Shown here in pieces: positions 12,677-24,533 of a DNA stretch of 64,000 nt. The stretch is from Tetrahymena thermophila SB210 (lineage: Eukaryota; Ciliophora; Oligohymenophorea; Hymenostomatida; Tetrahymenidae): contig NW_002476319.1 in assembly GCF_000189635.1 (NCBI RefSeq), forward strand, positions 248,001 through 312,000, in the 5' to 3' direction. The position numbers and the translations under genes were made by a program. The first letter of the stretch is position 1. Each line of letters begins with the position of its first letter. The notes under the pieces are model-generated. The model was given only the letters and a program-made list of their open reading frames with translations, was not told the DNA's origin and did not search any database.

Positions 12677-14383
12677 TCATTTAATGGCTTAATATTTGAT
12701 AAAGCCAAGTAATCCTGCTATGGCTAAGGCAACACCTCCTCCAATTAATTTCTGATTCTATTTATTTTTCTTTTCTTCTTTTATTTATTTTTTCTTCTTT
12801 TTCAAATATTGCTTGTAGATAATATCAGTTAGTTTCTTAAGATCAGCGATGAAGTATCCAATCAAAAGTTGATAAAGAAGCAAGAAATCAGAATGTTCTG
12901 GATCTTCTATTTTACATATTCCCCAAGGGTATTTTCTATCAATAAAAAAGTATATATTAAACAAGCACATTTACTTTTTAAGATTATTTATGATTTTGAA
13001 ATAAAAAAATAAATGTTTAGATTATGTTACCTTGCATATATTTTTTATTTTTCTATTTCTATTTTTTATACAGAAGATATCATAAGGAATGGTGGAGAAT
13101 GTCCAAAAGGTCCATTCCTCAATTTTTAGAGTCTTTCTTTATCGTTCTTTAAGGGCTAATGATTTTTTGTAAAAATGTATTTAAAATATTTAAAATTATA
13201 ATTTTTAAATTTGATAAATGATAAAATATTAATTACTGCTTCACAATCAAAAAAGCTTATTTTATTATCATGTGCATCTTTAATAATATTTTGCTTGATT
13301 TATTTCACTTCTTCAATCATGTAAGTATCTCCTTTTGCTAAGATAGGAATAATGCTAACATGTTCTTAAAGTTTGAGAATAGCTTTTTAATCAAATTTAG
13401 AAATGCTTCTTCCTTATATAAAATAGAGACAAACGTGTACCTTTAATATTTAAAAAGAACCATGTTAAATTAATTATCTAAAACACATATCAAAAGTAAT
13501 AGTATTTAAATAAATACCCTGCAATCTTTATCATCTTCCTACTAAACACTTTTTATATCTTCGATCAATTTATCTTCAAATAATTTGTAATTCTCAAACT
13601 ATTTATTAACAGTTATATAATTTATTTAAGAATGTCATTCATTATTCAACAGTAAAACTGCATTGAGAACTCATTAAAAATTTGTTCAATTTAAAAATAA
13701 ATTAAAAACGTATTTTTAAATTTTTTGAGATAGAAAAAAAATTAACAAACAATAATGAAACTCAAAATTTGTAAATTTAATTTGTCTGCTTTACCTTGCC
13801 CACGATATGTTTAATAATTTTATCAATCCATTCATCAATGTTTGTTTCTTCAGAGTATCCAGGTGTATCGATCATATTTAAGTGCAATTTTATTTTGTTT
13901 TCAGTACGAATGCCAGTTACTTCAACAATTTCCTCTGTCTTTGGTCTGATGACGTCAGGCTATTCTTTATGAAATTTCTTTTTGGATGACAAAAAATAAA
14001 TTAATACAAAACAAAGGCGATCGATGATAATAAATCAGATTATTTTAAAATTTTGTTAGATCAAATAGATAAAGTAATTAATTTTAGTGACTGATTATCT
14101 TTTTTTCCCGATATTTTGATTATTAATTACTATATCACAAATTTATATTTGTATAGCACTAAGAATAATATTTGAAGAATTTAAAAAATAGGCTGATCTA
14201 TTTTAGATTTAATGTAATAAATACCTTATTGAGAAATGCATCAATAAAAGTAGATTTTCCTAAGCCTTGAGCTCCCGCAACCATAACGTTTATATATACC
14301 TTTTTAATTAATTCAATAATTATTTTAACGTGATTGAAATATTTTAGAGTGATGTTATTTATTTCATACTATTTTAAAAACTC
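12677..14383 (-). CDS. Septin-family GTPase with C-terminal hydrophobic segment
   Basis: Seven exons recovered: 14383-14330, 14299-14225, 13977-13795, 13598-13518, 13440-13237, 13155-13031 and 12935-12677. They encode about 326 residues; the true start lies upstream and was not resolved. Septin marks appear in order: P-loop GAQGLGKST; G3 DTPG inside MIDTPGYSEETN; VHVCLYFI; G4 AKGD (usually AKAD) in IIPILAKGDT; GPFGHSPPFLMISS; and the septin-unique element RKYPWGICKIEDPEHSDFLL followed by ADLKKLTDIIYKQY. The tail is a lysine-rich run, then a glycine/alanine/leucine hydrophobic stretch (LIGGGVALAIAGLLGFIKY) that ends the protein four residues later (QAIK), unlike the coiled-coil tail of animal septins. 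Septins are GTP-binding filament proteins; Tetrahymena septins have been reported on mitochondria. The tail suggests direct membrane anchoring (inference). Confidence 0.9.
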
Positions 14384-14588
14384 CTAAATTTTAAATTTTG
14401 ATATATAATTGCTAATAAAGTTGAGCGCTATAACAGTAATATTGTAAAATTAATATCAAACAAATCTGATAATTTAAAAATCATAAAAATTGCAATCATT
14501 TGATCATAATTTATTCATTTATTTATTGAAAGATTAAAATGATTTATTTATTTTAAATCAAAATGAAAGGCTTGTAAAGCTAATAGCT

Positions 14589-16283
14589 TCATCGTAATAG
14601 TGTTTCTAAGAACATTAAAAAGTCAACTTTTTTATTTAAAATTTAAGAGCAGTAAATGTATAAAATAATACAAATGTTAAAAATTTAGCTAAGATTGATT
14701 AATTGATCATGAAGCTCAAATAAAGAGTTAAGAGAAAAAAATTTTTGATGACCAAATTTTCGTCTTTTGAACAATTGTTTATTTTCAAATGTTAAATAAA
14801 AGTTTTTTATGAAATGCACTGACTGCAAAAAAGAAAAAAAAATGGCAAGTTAATTCTAAGATTCAAAATAGGAGAATAATAAATAAATAATGAATTAATA
14901 AAATATAGCAATTTTTACAGGTTTTTCAAGCTCATGCTCTTTTAGAATAGAAAGCACTGATTATTCGTTATGAACATGTGAAGTAGACTATGCATTATCT
15001 TCTTATTAGCTTATCAAAACACTTAGTTAATTTTGATTTTGATTTGTATGTAAATAAGAGGGATTATTTTAATTGTTTCCGCCAACCTAAGTCTAAGTGA
15101 TAACTAACTCTTTTAAGGGTGAATTGTGTTAACTGTGGAAGTCTTCGCTGACATATTCAGAAATTAAGGTTTCCCCTAGTCTGTTATCATCTTTGCCATG
15201 GAACATATTAAAGGATCCTTAGAGGGCAGATCTTTTTTAACTTGTTTGCTTTTTAAACTTTAAATCTTGATCAGGAAAGAAAGTATTTTCTTATTTTTAA
15301 GGTATTTATGGACTGCTTTTTTGAGGTGAGCTCACTTCTAAAATGTTGCCTATTTTTTTTTACTACTATTAGAGCATCTCGTTCAAATATTATTTATCTA
15401 ACTTTGAAAAATCATTTTTATTTGAGTTTCTTTGATCTGCTTGTTTTTATTTAATTTAATCAAGTTCCTCTAAATCAGCCAACAAGTTAGAATTATCATT
15501 ATCCCAATGACTTGATTCAATGCTTCTGGTAAAAGTTCGATTGAATATCTATTCTCCTGATTCATCTAAATATATAATTATTGTAATGAGTAAATTTTTA
15601 GCATTAAAAATAAATTTGAGTTCAGTTTTGATATTATTTTCCTAGTTTCATATAACTAGTCTTGCTTATTATAAAGGTTTTTTTTTGAATTTTGATTGGT
15701 TCAAATAGCGCTAACTTATCAAAAATAGATTGACAAACAAATGGAGTTAATCAAATTAATTTAGAAAAAGAAAAATAATATTGCCAAAAAGATTTAATGA
15801 AATGTTTAGCTAGCAATCATCAAAAAATTTTTAATTTCTGGAGGATTGGAATTAAATGAAAGCTATTTTGAATCCAAAGGAAATGAGACAGTTGTTCTAA
15901 GTAAATCTATAAATCAATCAATTAATTAATTGATTAGTGAATAATAGTCATTTAGAAAGAATCAGTGACTGATTTTCTTTTATTTTCTTTCTAAACTAAT
16001 AGATTTACTTAATATAGGATTTAGTTGATTTTGTATTTATCAAAAAGTATAACAAAATTTATAGAGCAAAATCAAGTAAATAAAGAAACAAACAAGTAAA
16101 ATAGTATTTTTCTACCTAGATTATATGGATTGTTTCTGTTGTCTAAATCAAATATAAAATTTTTTAATAAAAGATTTTATTTAATAAATGTGCGATTTTA
16201 CTTTGATTTCTTTCGAAAGCCGAAAAGAATTAATTTGGGTTATTTGTTGCTTTTGTTGGAAATGGAACTCTTTGATTGTCCAT
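14589..16283 (-). CDS. Unknown Q/N-rich protein
   Basis: The start ATG (16283) sits in a typical ciliate leader (AAAAATGG) and encodes MDNQRVPFPTKATNN. Proposed exons are 16283-16116, 15896-15735, 15641-14919 and 14822-14589, all joining in phase 0; the last intron (GTAAAAA...TTTTGCAG) is clear, while exons 2 and 3 starts are tentative. The middle is Q/N/S-rich and acidic (ESGEQIFNRTFTRSIESSHWD, then LLADLEELDQIKQKQADQ), with SSPQKSSPQIPQKQE and VSEDFHSQHNSP. The end is different: basic, then hydrophobic (FKRRKFGHQKFF, LINLSQIFNICIILYIYC). I recognise no family. It ends only about 200 bp upstream of the septin coding exons on the same strand. Intron 1 contains the palindrome cluster described separately. 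Confidence 0.65.
15898..16011. repeat. Palindrome cluster with 13-bp terminal inverted repeats
   Basis: TAAGTAAATCTAT at 15898-15910 is exactly reverse-complementary to 15999-16011. Nested inside are a second inverted pair (TTTAGAAAGA at 15951-15960 and TCTTTCTAAA at 15986-15995), a perfect 20-bp palindrome around 15914-15933 (AATCAATTAA and its complement) and a near-palindrome ATCAGTGACTGAT at 15961-15973. The whole lies in the first intron of the minus-strand gene, and one arm overlaps the proposed splice acceptor. It is about 114 bp and codes for nothing. It resembles a small MITE-like insertion or an RNA-structured intron. Confidence 0.7.
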
Positions 16284-18432
16284 TTTTATTACTTTCTTTA
16301 CTTTTTCTTTGGTTTATTTTCTTTTTGTTTATTTCTTTCTTTTTTTGATAAAGTCTTTTTTTCTATCTAAATTAATTATAAAAAAAGTTATAAATTGAAT
16401 ATAAATATTAGTCAAACTGCAAATAATTAGTATGCAATTGATTCTTCTTTAAGAAAGACTCTTCATATTATTTTTATGAATATTCCGTGTTTCATGCAAG
16501 ATAACAATGAAAAATTTTCAACATAAATCGTATGAAGTTAATTTGTTATAAAATTAGGTCTATACCACTCAATTAAACAGACTTATATCTAAATGAAGTA
16601 AATTTCTTTTATAAGAACATAAAGAATTAAATATTTTTATAAAATTCAATATAAATTAGAATATTCGCAATTAAATTAGATTTAAAACACATAATAATTA
16701 TAAAAATAATTTGATGATTGTCTCATATTCTTTATATAAAATTAAATTATAAAAAAAACTCTAATTTTTAATATTCACACGATAAATTTATTATCAATTT
16801 TTTGTTTATCAAATTTTTGAAATCAAGAGAAATTAAAATATAATATTGAGCTTAATTATTATCAAAATTTTTATAAATTTACAGATTTTAGTTTTCTTCT
16901 AATTTTTTACATTCTTATCAAAATTCTTTTACAGACAAAGAGTAATTTTTTTGCTTTTTAATTAAAAACTTTATTATTTTAATCTATTTTAATTCTTCAT
17001 ATTAGAAATAATGTACTTTTACTAATAAAAAGTAACATAAATAGTAATATATTGCTAGAAAATAAATTTGACTGTTAAAGTATTTCTATTTTAATAATAT
17101 GTTATTTAATGATAAAACATATTTTTTAAATTAGTAATAGTAAATATATCCAATTTCTTGTAAACAAATAAAATTTAACAGAAATAAAATATGATGAAAT
17201 TTAATAAATCATTCAATTAATTGCATCATCTTACTTGATATTTCAATTTAATTTTAATCAATAAAAATTCAATTGTAAAATCAGATATTTCATTGAAAGT
17301 TATGATGTTATAAAATTCTAATTCTGACTATATTATTTCTAGAAAATTAGTTATAATTTTATTTTATTCCAAATTCATCTAAACAAAAAAAGAAATGACG
17401 TAAGTATTTGTTTTGTACCAATTAAATATTTAAATTATAACACTATTTTATTAAAAAAATAAAATACAGATAAATATATGATAACTATGTAAAATTACTT
17501 GGATAAGAATTTTTTTAAATACTAATTTTTAAAATTATCTTGTTAAAATATTTAATACCTAAATAAAATTAATGGCATTTTTTGATTTTGTTACTTTCTT
17601 AAAATTAATTTGATTCAATTTTTCTTCTCTTAATTTAATAATTGATTATAATAATAATAATTTAATTCTATTTAAAATGTTAATGAAGTTTTTAAGGAAA
17701 AAAATAAATTATTAATTAATATAAAATATTTAATAGGTGATTTTACTAAAATTAAAGTTTTTGTTTCTTTATTAAATTTTATGTATATGTCTTTATATCT
17801 TAGATTTAAATTATTTTAATTTGGCTAATAAAATACCATAAAGATTCATGTATGAGGGTGTCAAATATTAACTCAATTATTTGAAATTTATTTTGAATAC
17901 AATTTTTAATTACCTTATGAGAAAAAGCAATTTTTATCGTCTTGTTTAATGAGAATACAAGCTATTTTTTCATATAAATCTTTAAATATAGATATTTCAT
18001 TTTTTTAGCGATGTTTTTGTCTTTTATACTATTTATTTACACTATTTTTATGCTATTGTTCAAAATTTTTAACAATTTGGTAAAAACACACAATTAAAGA
18101 ATCAGTATACATATTAACTAATTTAGATTAAACAATTAAATAAAGTTATTACATGATTATATTTATTTCTTCTATTTACATAAATATTATAAATTTCTTA
18201 TATCAATAGTTAAAGTAGAAATAATTATTAAAGGAGATAACATAAATTAATTTATTAAAGTTTTCAATTCATAAGGCTAAAATATAAAAAAAGCGTTCAA
18301 AATAACTTAGTTACTCTTACTAAATTATCTATAAGAAATATTTTTGTTGTATGCGCACCTCTAAATTGAGTAAATGATTAAATAAATTAAATGATAGTAG
18401 AATCAAATTATATCTTTTTTAAAATAATAGAT
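16284..18432. other. Divergent intergenic region, AT-rich
   Basis: Upstream of the minus-strand Q/N-rich gene and the plus-strand K+ channel; promoters of both must lie here. The first 100 bases are purine-rich on the minus strand and fit a 5' leader. No further gene, RNA or repeat could be supported in the remaining 2 kb. Confidence 0.5.
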
Positions 18433-21400
18433 ATGTCTAAAAGTATAAATAGCTAAATAGATTTCAAAAAACATAAAGATGACAATTATCTACTTAGTAA
18501 TATGCTATTTAAAATGAAAATCAAAAGTAAAATGAAGAATCTGTTAAATAGGACATGCATAAGAAAACATAATTTAATAAAATAAAATTCTCATTTTCTT
18601 AATGATAAGGCATCAGAATTTTGCTAAGACAATAGTTACCATTTAGCAAATAAAATGTAGACTTTATACCAAAACCTAAATATGCAGCATCTACTTAAAT
18701 AAAATGAATAAATGTAAGCTTAATATAAAAAAGAGTTACTCAAAAAAAAGTAGAAGTATTAATACTTTAAGGAGCTATTTATCGAATACATAATCAACTA
18801 TCCGGTATTTAATCCTTCAAATAACATAAAATTGATATGGGACTTAATTGCTAACATAATTAGTATAACTATTATGTTTTTTATTCCAATTTGTTTTCTA
18901 TATGGAAAACCTCTTTCATCACTTCTTGGTAGATAACTTAATATAATAAGCCCTATTTTGCTTATCTTAGATCTTCTTATTAAGCTAAATACTGGATTCT
19001 ATACTTAAGGATAAATGTGCAGATCAAGAGTTAAAATTTTAGTAAATTTTTTTAAAAATAACTGGTTTAGTGATTTAGTACCTCTAATAATTTACTTAAT
19101 TTGCTTTATAGTAGATTAGATATTAGAAGTTTAAAATAACTTAGATGTTTAAAATATATTATTGTTTTTCTTTTTTACTAGAATAACTTAGCTGCTTAAG
19201 ATGCTTCAGACTATAGAAGAAAGATTCTAATTAAACTTAAAAGCTTCCAATATGATTTAGCTATTGCAAGTTTTTATGTTAATTCTATTTGTTTCTCATT
19301 TTTTTGCTAGCTTATGGCTTTATTTAGGTTTAAAATCTTCATATAGATAAGTAAGACAAACATGGTTGCACTCTAGAAATATAGATCACTCTGATTGGAC
19401 AATATAATATTTAGAATCATATTACTATGCCACAGTAACTATGATTACTGTAGGATATGGAGATATAACACCTTAAAATCCACAAGAAATGATATTCTGT
19501 GTTTTTTCAATGATGATTTGTTGTGGTGTATTTGCTTATTCTATTAATTAAGTTGGTAAATTAAAAGTTTTTTGGTTTTAATTAACAATAAATAAATATT
19601 TTAAATGCAAAAAAATTTAGAAAGTTTAGAGTTTGTTTAAATTTAATTTTTAAATTCTCTTATTTATATTAAAGTTTCTTTACCTCTTAAGATTTAGAGA
19701 TAATATTTAATTATTAATATTGTCTATGGAAATTATCTATGAATTTAAAACATAGAAAGTTAAAAACATTTTTAAATTTTTTTCTTTTAATAATATTCTC
19801 TAATTCCTCCTTAATTATAACTTCATTCTCTCCCAAAACATTTAAAAAAAATCTTTTTATAACTCTAAAAAAATTGTTGAGCAATATAGAATATTAATTT
19901 GACTAAATTTTATTATATTAGGTAATATCTTTAAGTAGTTTTTTCACTTAGAAAATGATATAAAATAAAATATGAAAGTAATTAGTAACTACATGAAAAA
20001 TAAGAAAGTCAATTAAGAATTACAGTATCAGGTTAAACAGTATCTTAATTATTATTGGAGGGAAGAGTCTTCTTAGGATGTTACATAAGAAACAAAAATT
20101 ATTAATTAGCTCTCTGATGGTTTAAGAGAAACTCTATTAATGGAAGCTAATAAATTAGCATTAATTGACTCTCCCATATTTAGAGAAAATTTTAGTCCAC
20201 AGATTATAATAAAGACAATTCCATTAATAAAGGAAATGAGGTTCACTCCAGAAGAAATTATTTTTGATGAGGAAAAAATAGATTTTTTTGAAGGATCTAT
20301 TTACTTTATTGAAAAAGGTAGAGTCGAAATTTGTAGTTATTACTCTCACCCTATAGCCAAAAGATAGTAAATGGTAAACAAAATTATTCAACTAAAAAGT
20401 GGAGATTCTTTTGGGTAAATCAGTTTTTTTACTGGTAAAAAAAGAACATTCTCAGTTAGAAGCTTGGATTTTTGTAGATTATTAGTCATTAGAAGATAAG
20501 ACTTCATTCAGCTATTGTAGGAATACCCTGATGATTATGAAAAATTTTGTATGATTAAAGACAGCATTTTACAATATAATGATACTTCTATAATAAAATC
20601 TGGTTGCTATGCCTGCAAATCTAGTACTCATTTGATATCTGAATGTCCTTACATTCATTTTTTACCAAATAAAGATAACATTATCTTGTAAGAAAATAAA
20701 ATAGTTTAAAATAGATCTCCTTTTGAGAGAAGGAAAAAGTGCTCTTATATAGATCTTTCTGAGTTGTTAGAAGGAGCAGTTGAAATTTTAGATAATAACT
20801 AAGATATCATAATGTAAAATTATGACTATAACTATATGATTTAAAGTAATAGTTTTCATGACATTGAAGAAGAAGGATAAATAGATGAAATAGAGGAGTA
20901 GATTTAGATAAATAGTAAGTAAGCTACTAAAAATAATTAAAAAAACGTTTAGAATCCTAAAATAGGCTCATTAGTGAGCATTGCTAGTAAATTTGAAGGA
21001 GAGATCTCTTCACAATAGCAATAGTAGAATATGGTTAATATAGATCTTAAAGCAGAATCCTTTGGAGTTCCAAGCCAATTAAGCTAAAATTTTTACAATT
21101 AAGAGAGTTAGTTAAGAATAAACTCTAATCTTTACAGTAATTTGAATAACCCACTTTACTAGGACAGTTCATAAAATAAATCCAGCAGTAAACAAAAAAG
21201 AGGAAGCCAAATAAGTTAACTTACATCTTAAAATTCTATAAAGATACAGAATATTGATGAATAACCTTAGCGAAGTTCTGTTTCTTTAGGTGAATAAAAA
21301 ATTCATGATTTTTAACAGGTTAATAGTAATTCCATAAATAGTAATAGCATTAGTTAAAATAACTAAAAAAATTACAATGAGGAAATAAATTAGTTTGCAG

Positions 21401-22365
21401 CAATATTTAACAAAAATCTTAAATTAATCTCAAACAATAAATAACCCATTTAACAAATGAGTAGCCAAAATTAAATATCATTAAGTTCAAGTCAAAAAAT
21501 AAGGACAACATAATAAATATAAATTCCCTAAGGTTTAAGTTAATATAAAGTCATTTAGACAAGCAATAACGTTACATCTGAGAAAGAAATACCAATCTAA
21601 AAATTTATATAAAACATTATTAAAATTCAGAAAAATAATTCCCTTACTTCAAACTAGCAAAAAGAAGCTTCAAAAAACAAACACCACACAATCAACTAAT
21701 ATGAAGACATAAAATTTTTGATACATTATCTAGGCTAACTAGGTTTAAATAAATAAGAAAATTAAGCAAACAATAATATTGAATTAGTGATGGAGAACTT
21801 GAAAAACTATGGTGTTTATTTTCCTTATAATAATCTGAAGAACATACTTGCTTAGATAAATGCACAATACACAATGTAGGATCGTTTTAGAAATACTTCT
21901 ATATCATCAATTCATTAGCAGTAAGTTATTTTAGCTATTAATAAAGTTAATAATAATTTAAAGTAGCAAAGAAGAAAATCAATATTTAATTAAAACTAAC
22001 TCTAATTATTCAATTAAATAACTAACAACTCAGAAAGGTAAAAAAGCGTAAGCTATTCATGCTCATCTAAATCAAAAAAAAATAAATTAATCAAAATTTA
22101 ATATACCAACAGAACAGAAAATAATTTTAATGATTAAAAATAAGACACTTCTAAATTATCAAACGAATTATAGCTAAATAAATCAAATCTCCATTTTGAG
22201 GTAGATTTAAACAAAAATCATTTCAGTGAATTTGAAGAAATAGACAAAAATTTAGCAATAGATTTAACTAATATAACTTCTGAGCATATGATACCAAAGT
22301 AGACCATAAATATTTTCACCTTAAATACAGAGATTTTATCTAACTATCAATAATCTTAATAATGA
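18433..22365 (+). CDS. Voltage-gated-type K+ channel with cyclic-nucleotide-binding-like domain
   Basis: Two exons (18433-19555 and 19922-22365, the intron splitting one Gly codon) give 1188 residues. A cytosolic N-terminus leads to six hydrophobic segments from about residue 145 to 370. The selectivity filter reads MITVGYGDITP, GYGD at about 341-344, which marks a potassium pore. The S6 and linker continue across the intron (SINQVGNIFKQF), then a helical linker and a CNBD-like fold at about 440-560 (EEIIFDEEKIDFFEGSIYFI, then EKGRVEI; later SGDSFGQISFFTG). A cysteine/histidine insert follows at about 603-620: CYACKSSTHLISECPYIHF. The last 560 residues are disordered and Q/N/S-rich. Putative S4 (FTRITQLLKMLQTIEERF) is poor in arginine. 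Ciliates carry very many such channels in plasma and ciliary membranes. Ligand binding is not certain from sequence. Confidence 0.9.
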
Positions 22366-23805
22366 TTAAACAAATTATTTTATTCGATTTTATTTTTGCT
22401 AATTAAATATAAAATTCAAAAAATTTAAAATATTAATTTTAATTTATTTTCGTGTACTGGAAAGTTTTAATTATTTATGTTTTAATTTAAAATTAAATAA
22501 ATTTTTTTGAGAAATAAATAAACAATAAAGAGAAAAAAAATAAGTCAGATCGCAAAAAAGAAATAATTTAAGAAATAAGTTAGATCATACAAATTAATCC
22601 ATAAATGTTGCAAAAAAGAAATAATTTAAAATAAAAAATATCACTTAAAATAAATACAATTACAAATAAATATCATTTATTTAAAAGAGTTAATAACAAA
22701 AAATAAACTTTCAAGATGATTTAATTGATTTATATTTCTTAAAATATTGTTTAGAATATAGATGACCAATTTTTATCTATTCTCCAAAAGTCAAATTTGT
22801 TTTATATGAAAACGATTTTATTTTCATTTAAAAAATATAAAACATTTGACTAAATATTTAATTTTCAAAATACTTTTCTTAGTAAAAGCTTTATTAATCT
22901 ATTAAATACTCCTATCCCTATTTTTATAAAAATAATTATTTACATAATCAATATTTATTTGTATATTATTACCAAACGAAAAGTGAAATGCACTTTAAAT
23001 TCTTTAATTTTTTAATGTTATTTGCTATATCTAAGCAACCAGAGTTATCAATTTAAGTTTCTCTAAAAGTCAAATTTTATTTATTAATTAATTTATTATT
23101 ATATCAAATAAAATTTACATAAAGTTTAACTACAATGTTGAGAGCATTTTCAAGTCTTTAATATCAATTAATAATTATTAAATAGCTTACTCCTAAATAT
23201 TACATCTCCTAATGTTTTAATATAAATTCAATAAAATTAACTTATAAAAATCAAAAAAAATTGTAACCAAAAACTTATGGTTAGAGATTATAGTTTATTA
23301 TAGGCAATAATCCTCTAAGTAAGATTGGCGATTTCGTTAACAGGAATATCGTCATATCTTTTTATTTCAAAAATTTTAATATATTAATTTATAATATAGT
23401 TTTAAAAATTAAATATATTTTCTATAAACTTTTATAAATAAAAAAATGTTTAAATAAATTTAATTAATTATAAAAAGTTTAAATAGTAACACTTACTTAT
23501 AACCAACTCGAATACTTTAAATGTTTGTAAAATATTATTTTAATTGATTGACTATCTTTTTATCCTCTTACTTATTTTTATTTCTAGGAAAAAGTTACTT
23601 TTTAGAATTTAAAGGTTTTTAATATTTACTGTTCAAGATTTATAGATTTTATTGCACTAAACTTAGCTTCGTCTAAATCATTTAGCTTAATTGATTAAAA
23701 TAAAGTTTTAAATTAAAAAAATTTTTTATAAAATTACATCTTCTTCATAGTAAATTTTTGTATCTATAACTAAAATAATATTTAAAATAAAAATTTTGTT
23801 TAAGA
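22366..23805. other. Convergent intergenic spacer, AT-rich
   Basis: Shared 3' spacer of the channel and the small minus-strand gene. Contains a 20-bp direct repeat (GCAAAAAAGAAATAATTTAA-like) at about 22551-22570 and 22610-22629. No gene supported. Confidence 0.5.
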
Positions 23806-24232
23806 TCAAAATAATTTACATTAGTTGAGATGATAAACATTAATCCAGTAGTTTTTATCTTTTATTTCTTCTTTAATTAATTTTTTCCTCTCGTAATTTA
23901 TTTCTGGATTACTTTTTTCAGCAAAATTTTCATCTTATTCTTAAATTAATGTAATAATTGACTAACTTATTTGTAATTTGAATAAATCCAATACTTAAAT
24001 ATTTAAAAATCTGAAGAGCAAATAAAGTTGATTCCTCTTCACAAGTAGCTTAAAAAGTTATATAAGTTTGGTTATCTTCTATATAATCATACTGTCTAAA
24101 AAGATATTTTGAATTCTTTAGTAAATAAAATATCTCTAATATATTGTCTGTGTTAAAAATCTTTTTATTTTTAATCTAAGCTACTATTTTTTGAGATATA
24201 TCAAGATACATTTATTATTCTCTTTCTTCCAT
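23806..24232 (-). CDS. Small unknown protein, 123 residues
   Basis: Two exons (24232-23995 and 23939-23806) joined across a 55-bp GTATTG...AAG intron give a 123-residue product beginning MEEREQQMYLDISQ and ending HLNQCKLF. It is mixed helical: a segment NILEIFYLLKNSKYLFRQYD, an EEE run, a hydrophobic helix STLFALQIFKYL, then a charged stretch NYERKKLIKEEIKDKNYW. Base composition is clearly richer in G and C than the flanks, and both exons stay open in one phase. No domain recognised. It sits just downstream (same strand) of the large coiled-coil gene, which begins its last exon at 24703. Confidence 0.6.
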
Positions 24233-24533
24233 TTTATTTTTAATTTAATCAAAGTTATTTAATTTATAAAGTTTATCAGTTTTTATGAAACTAAATTTAA
24301 TTTTATTAAAAAATTATAAATTAATTCAAATAAAAATTATATTATTTATTTTCAAAAATATTCTCCATAGAATAAAAAAGCTTTATCAAATAAAAAGTCA
24401 AAAACAACAAAGCAATAAATAGCCAATAGAAATAAATATTTAACTTTTTATAAATTAAATTTAATTGCAAATATATAAAATTTTGTTTATATAAAAATTA
24501 TAACTAAAATATTAAATTATATTTATAAATTTA

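Noticed and set aside
16130-16370. Plus-strand frames rich in Phe, Leu and Cys that look like membrane segments
   Set aside because: They are the antisense of the first exon and purine-rich leader of the minus-strand gene starting at 16283; the minus-strand reading has a good start context and joins to later exons.
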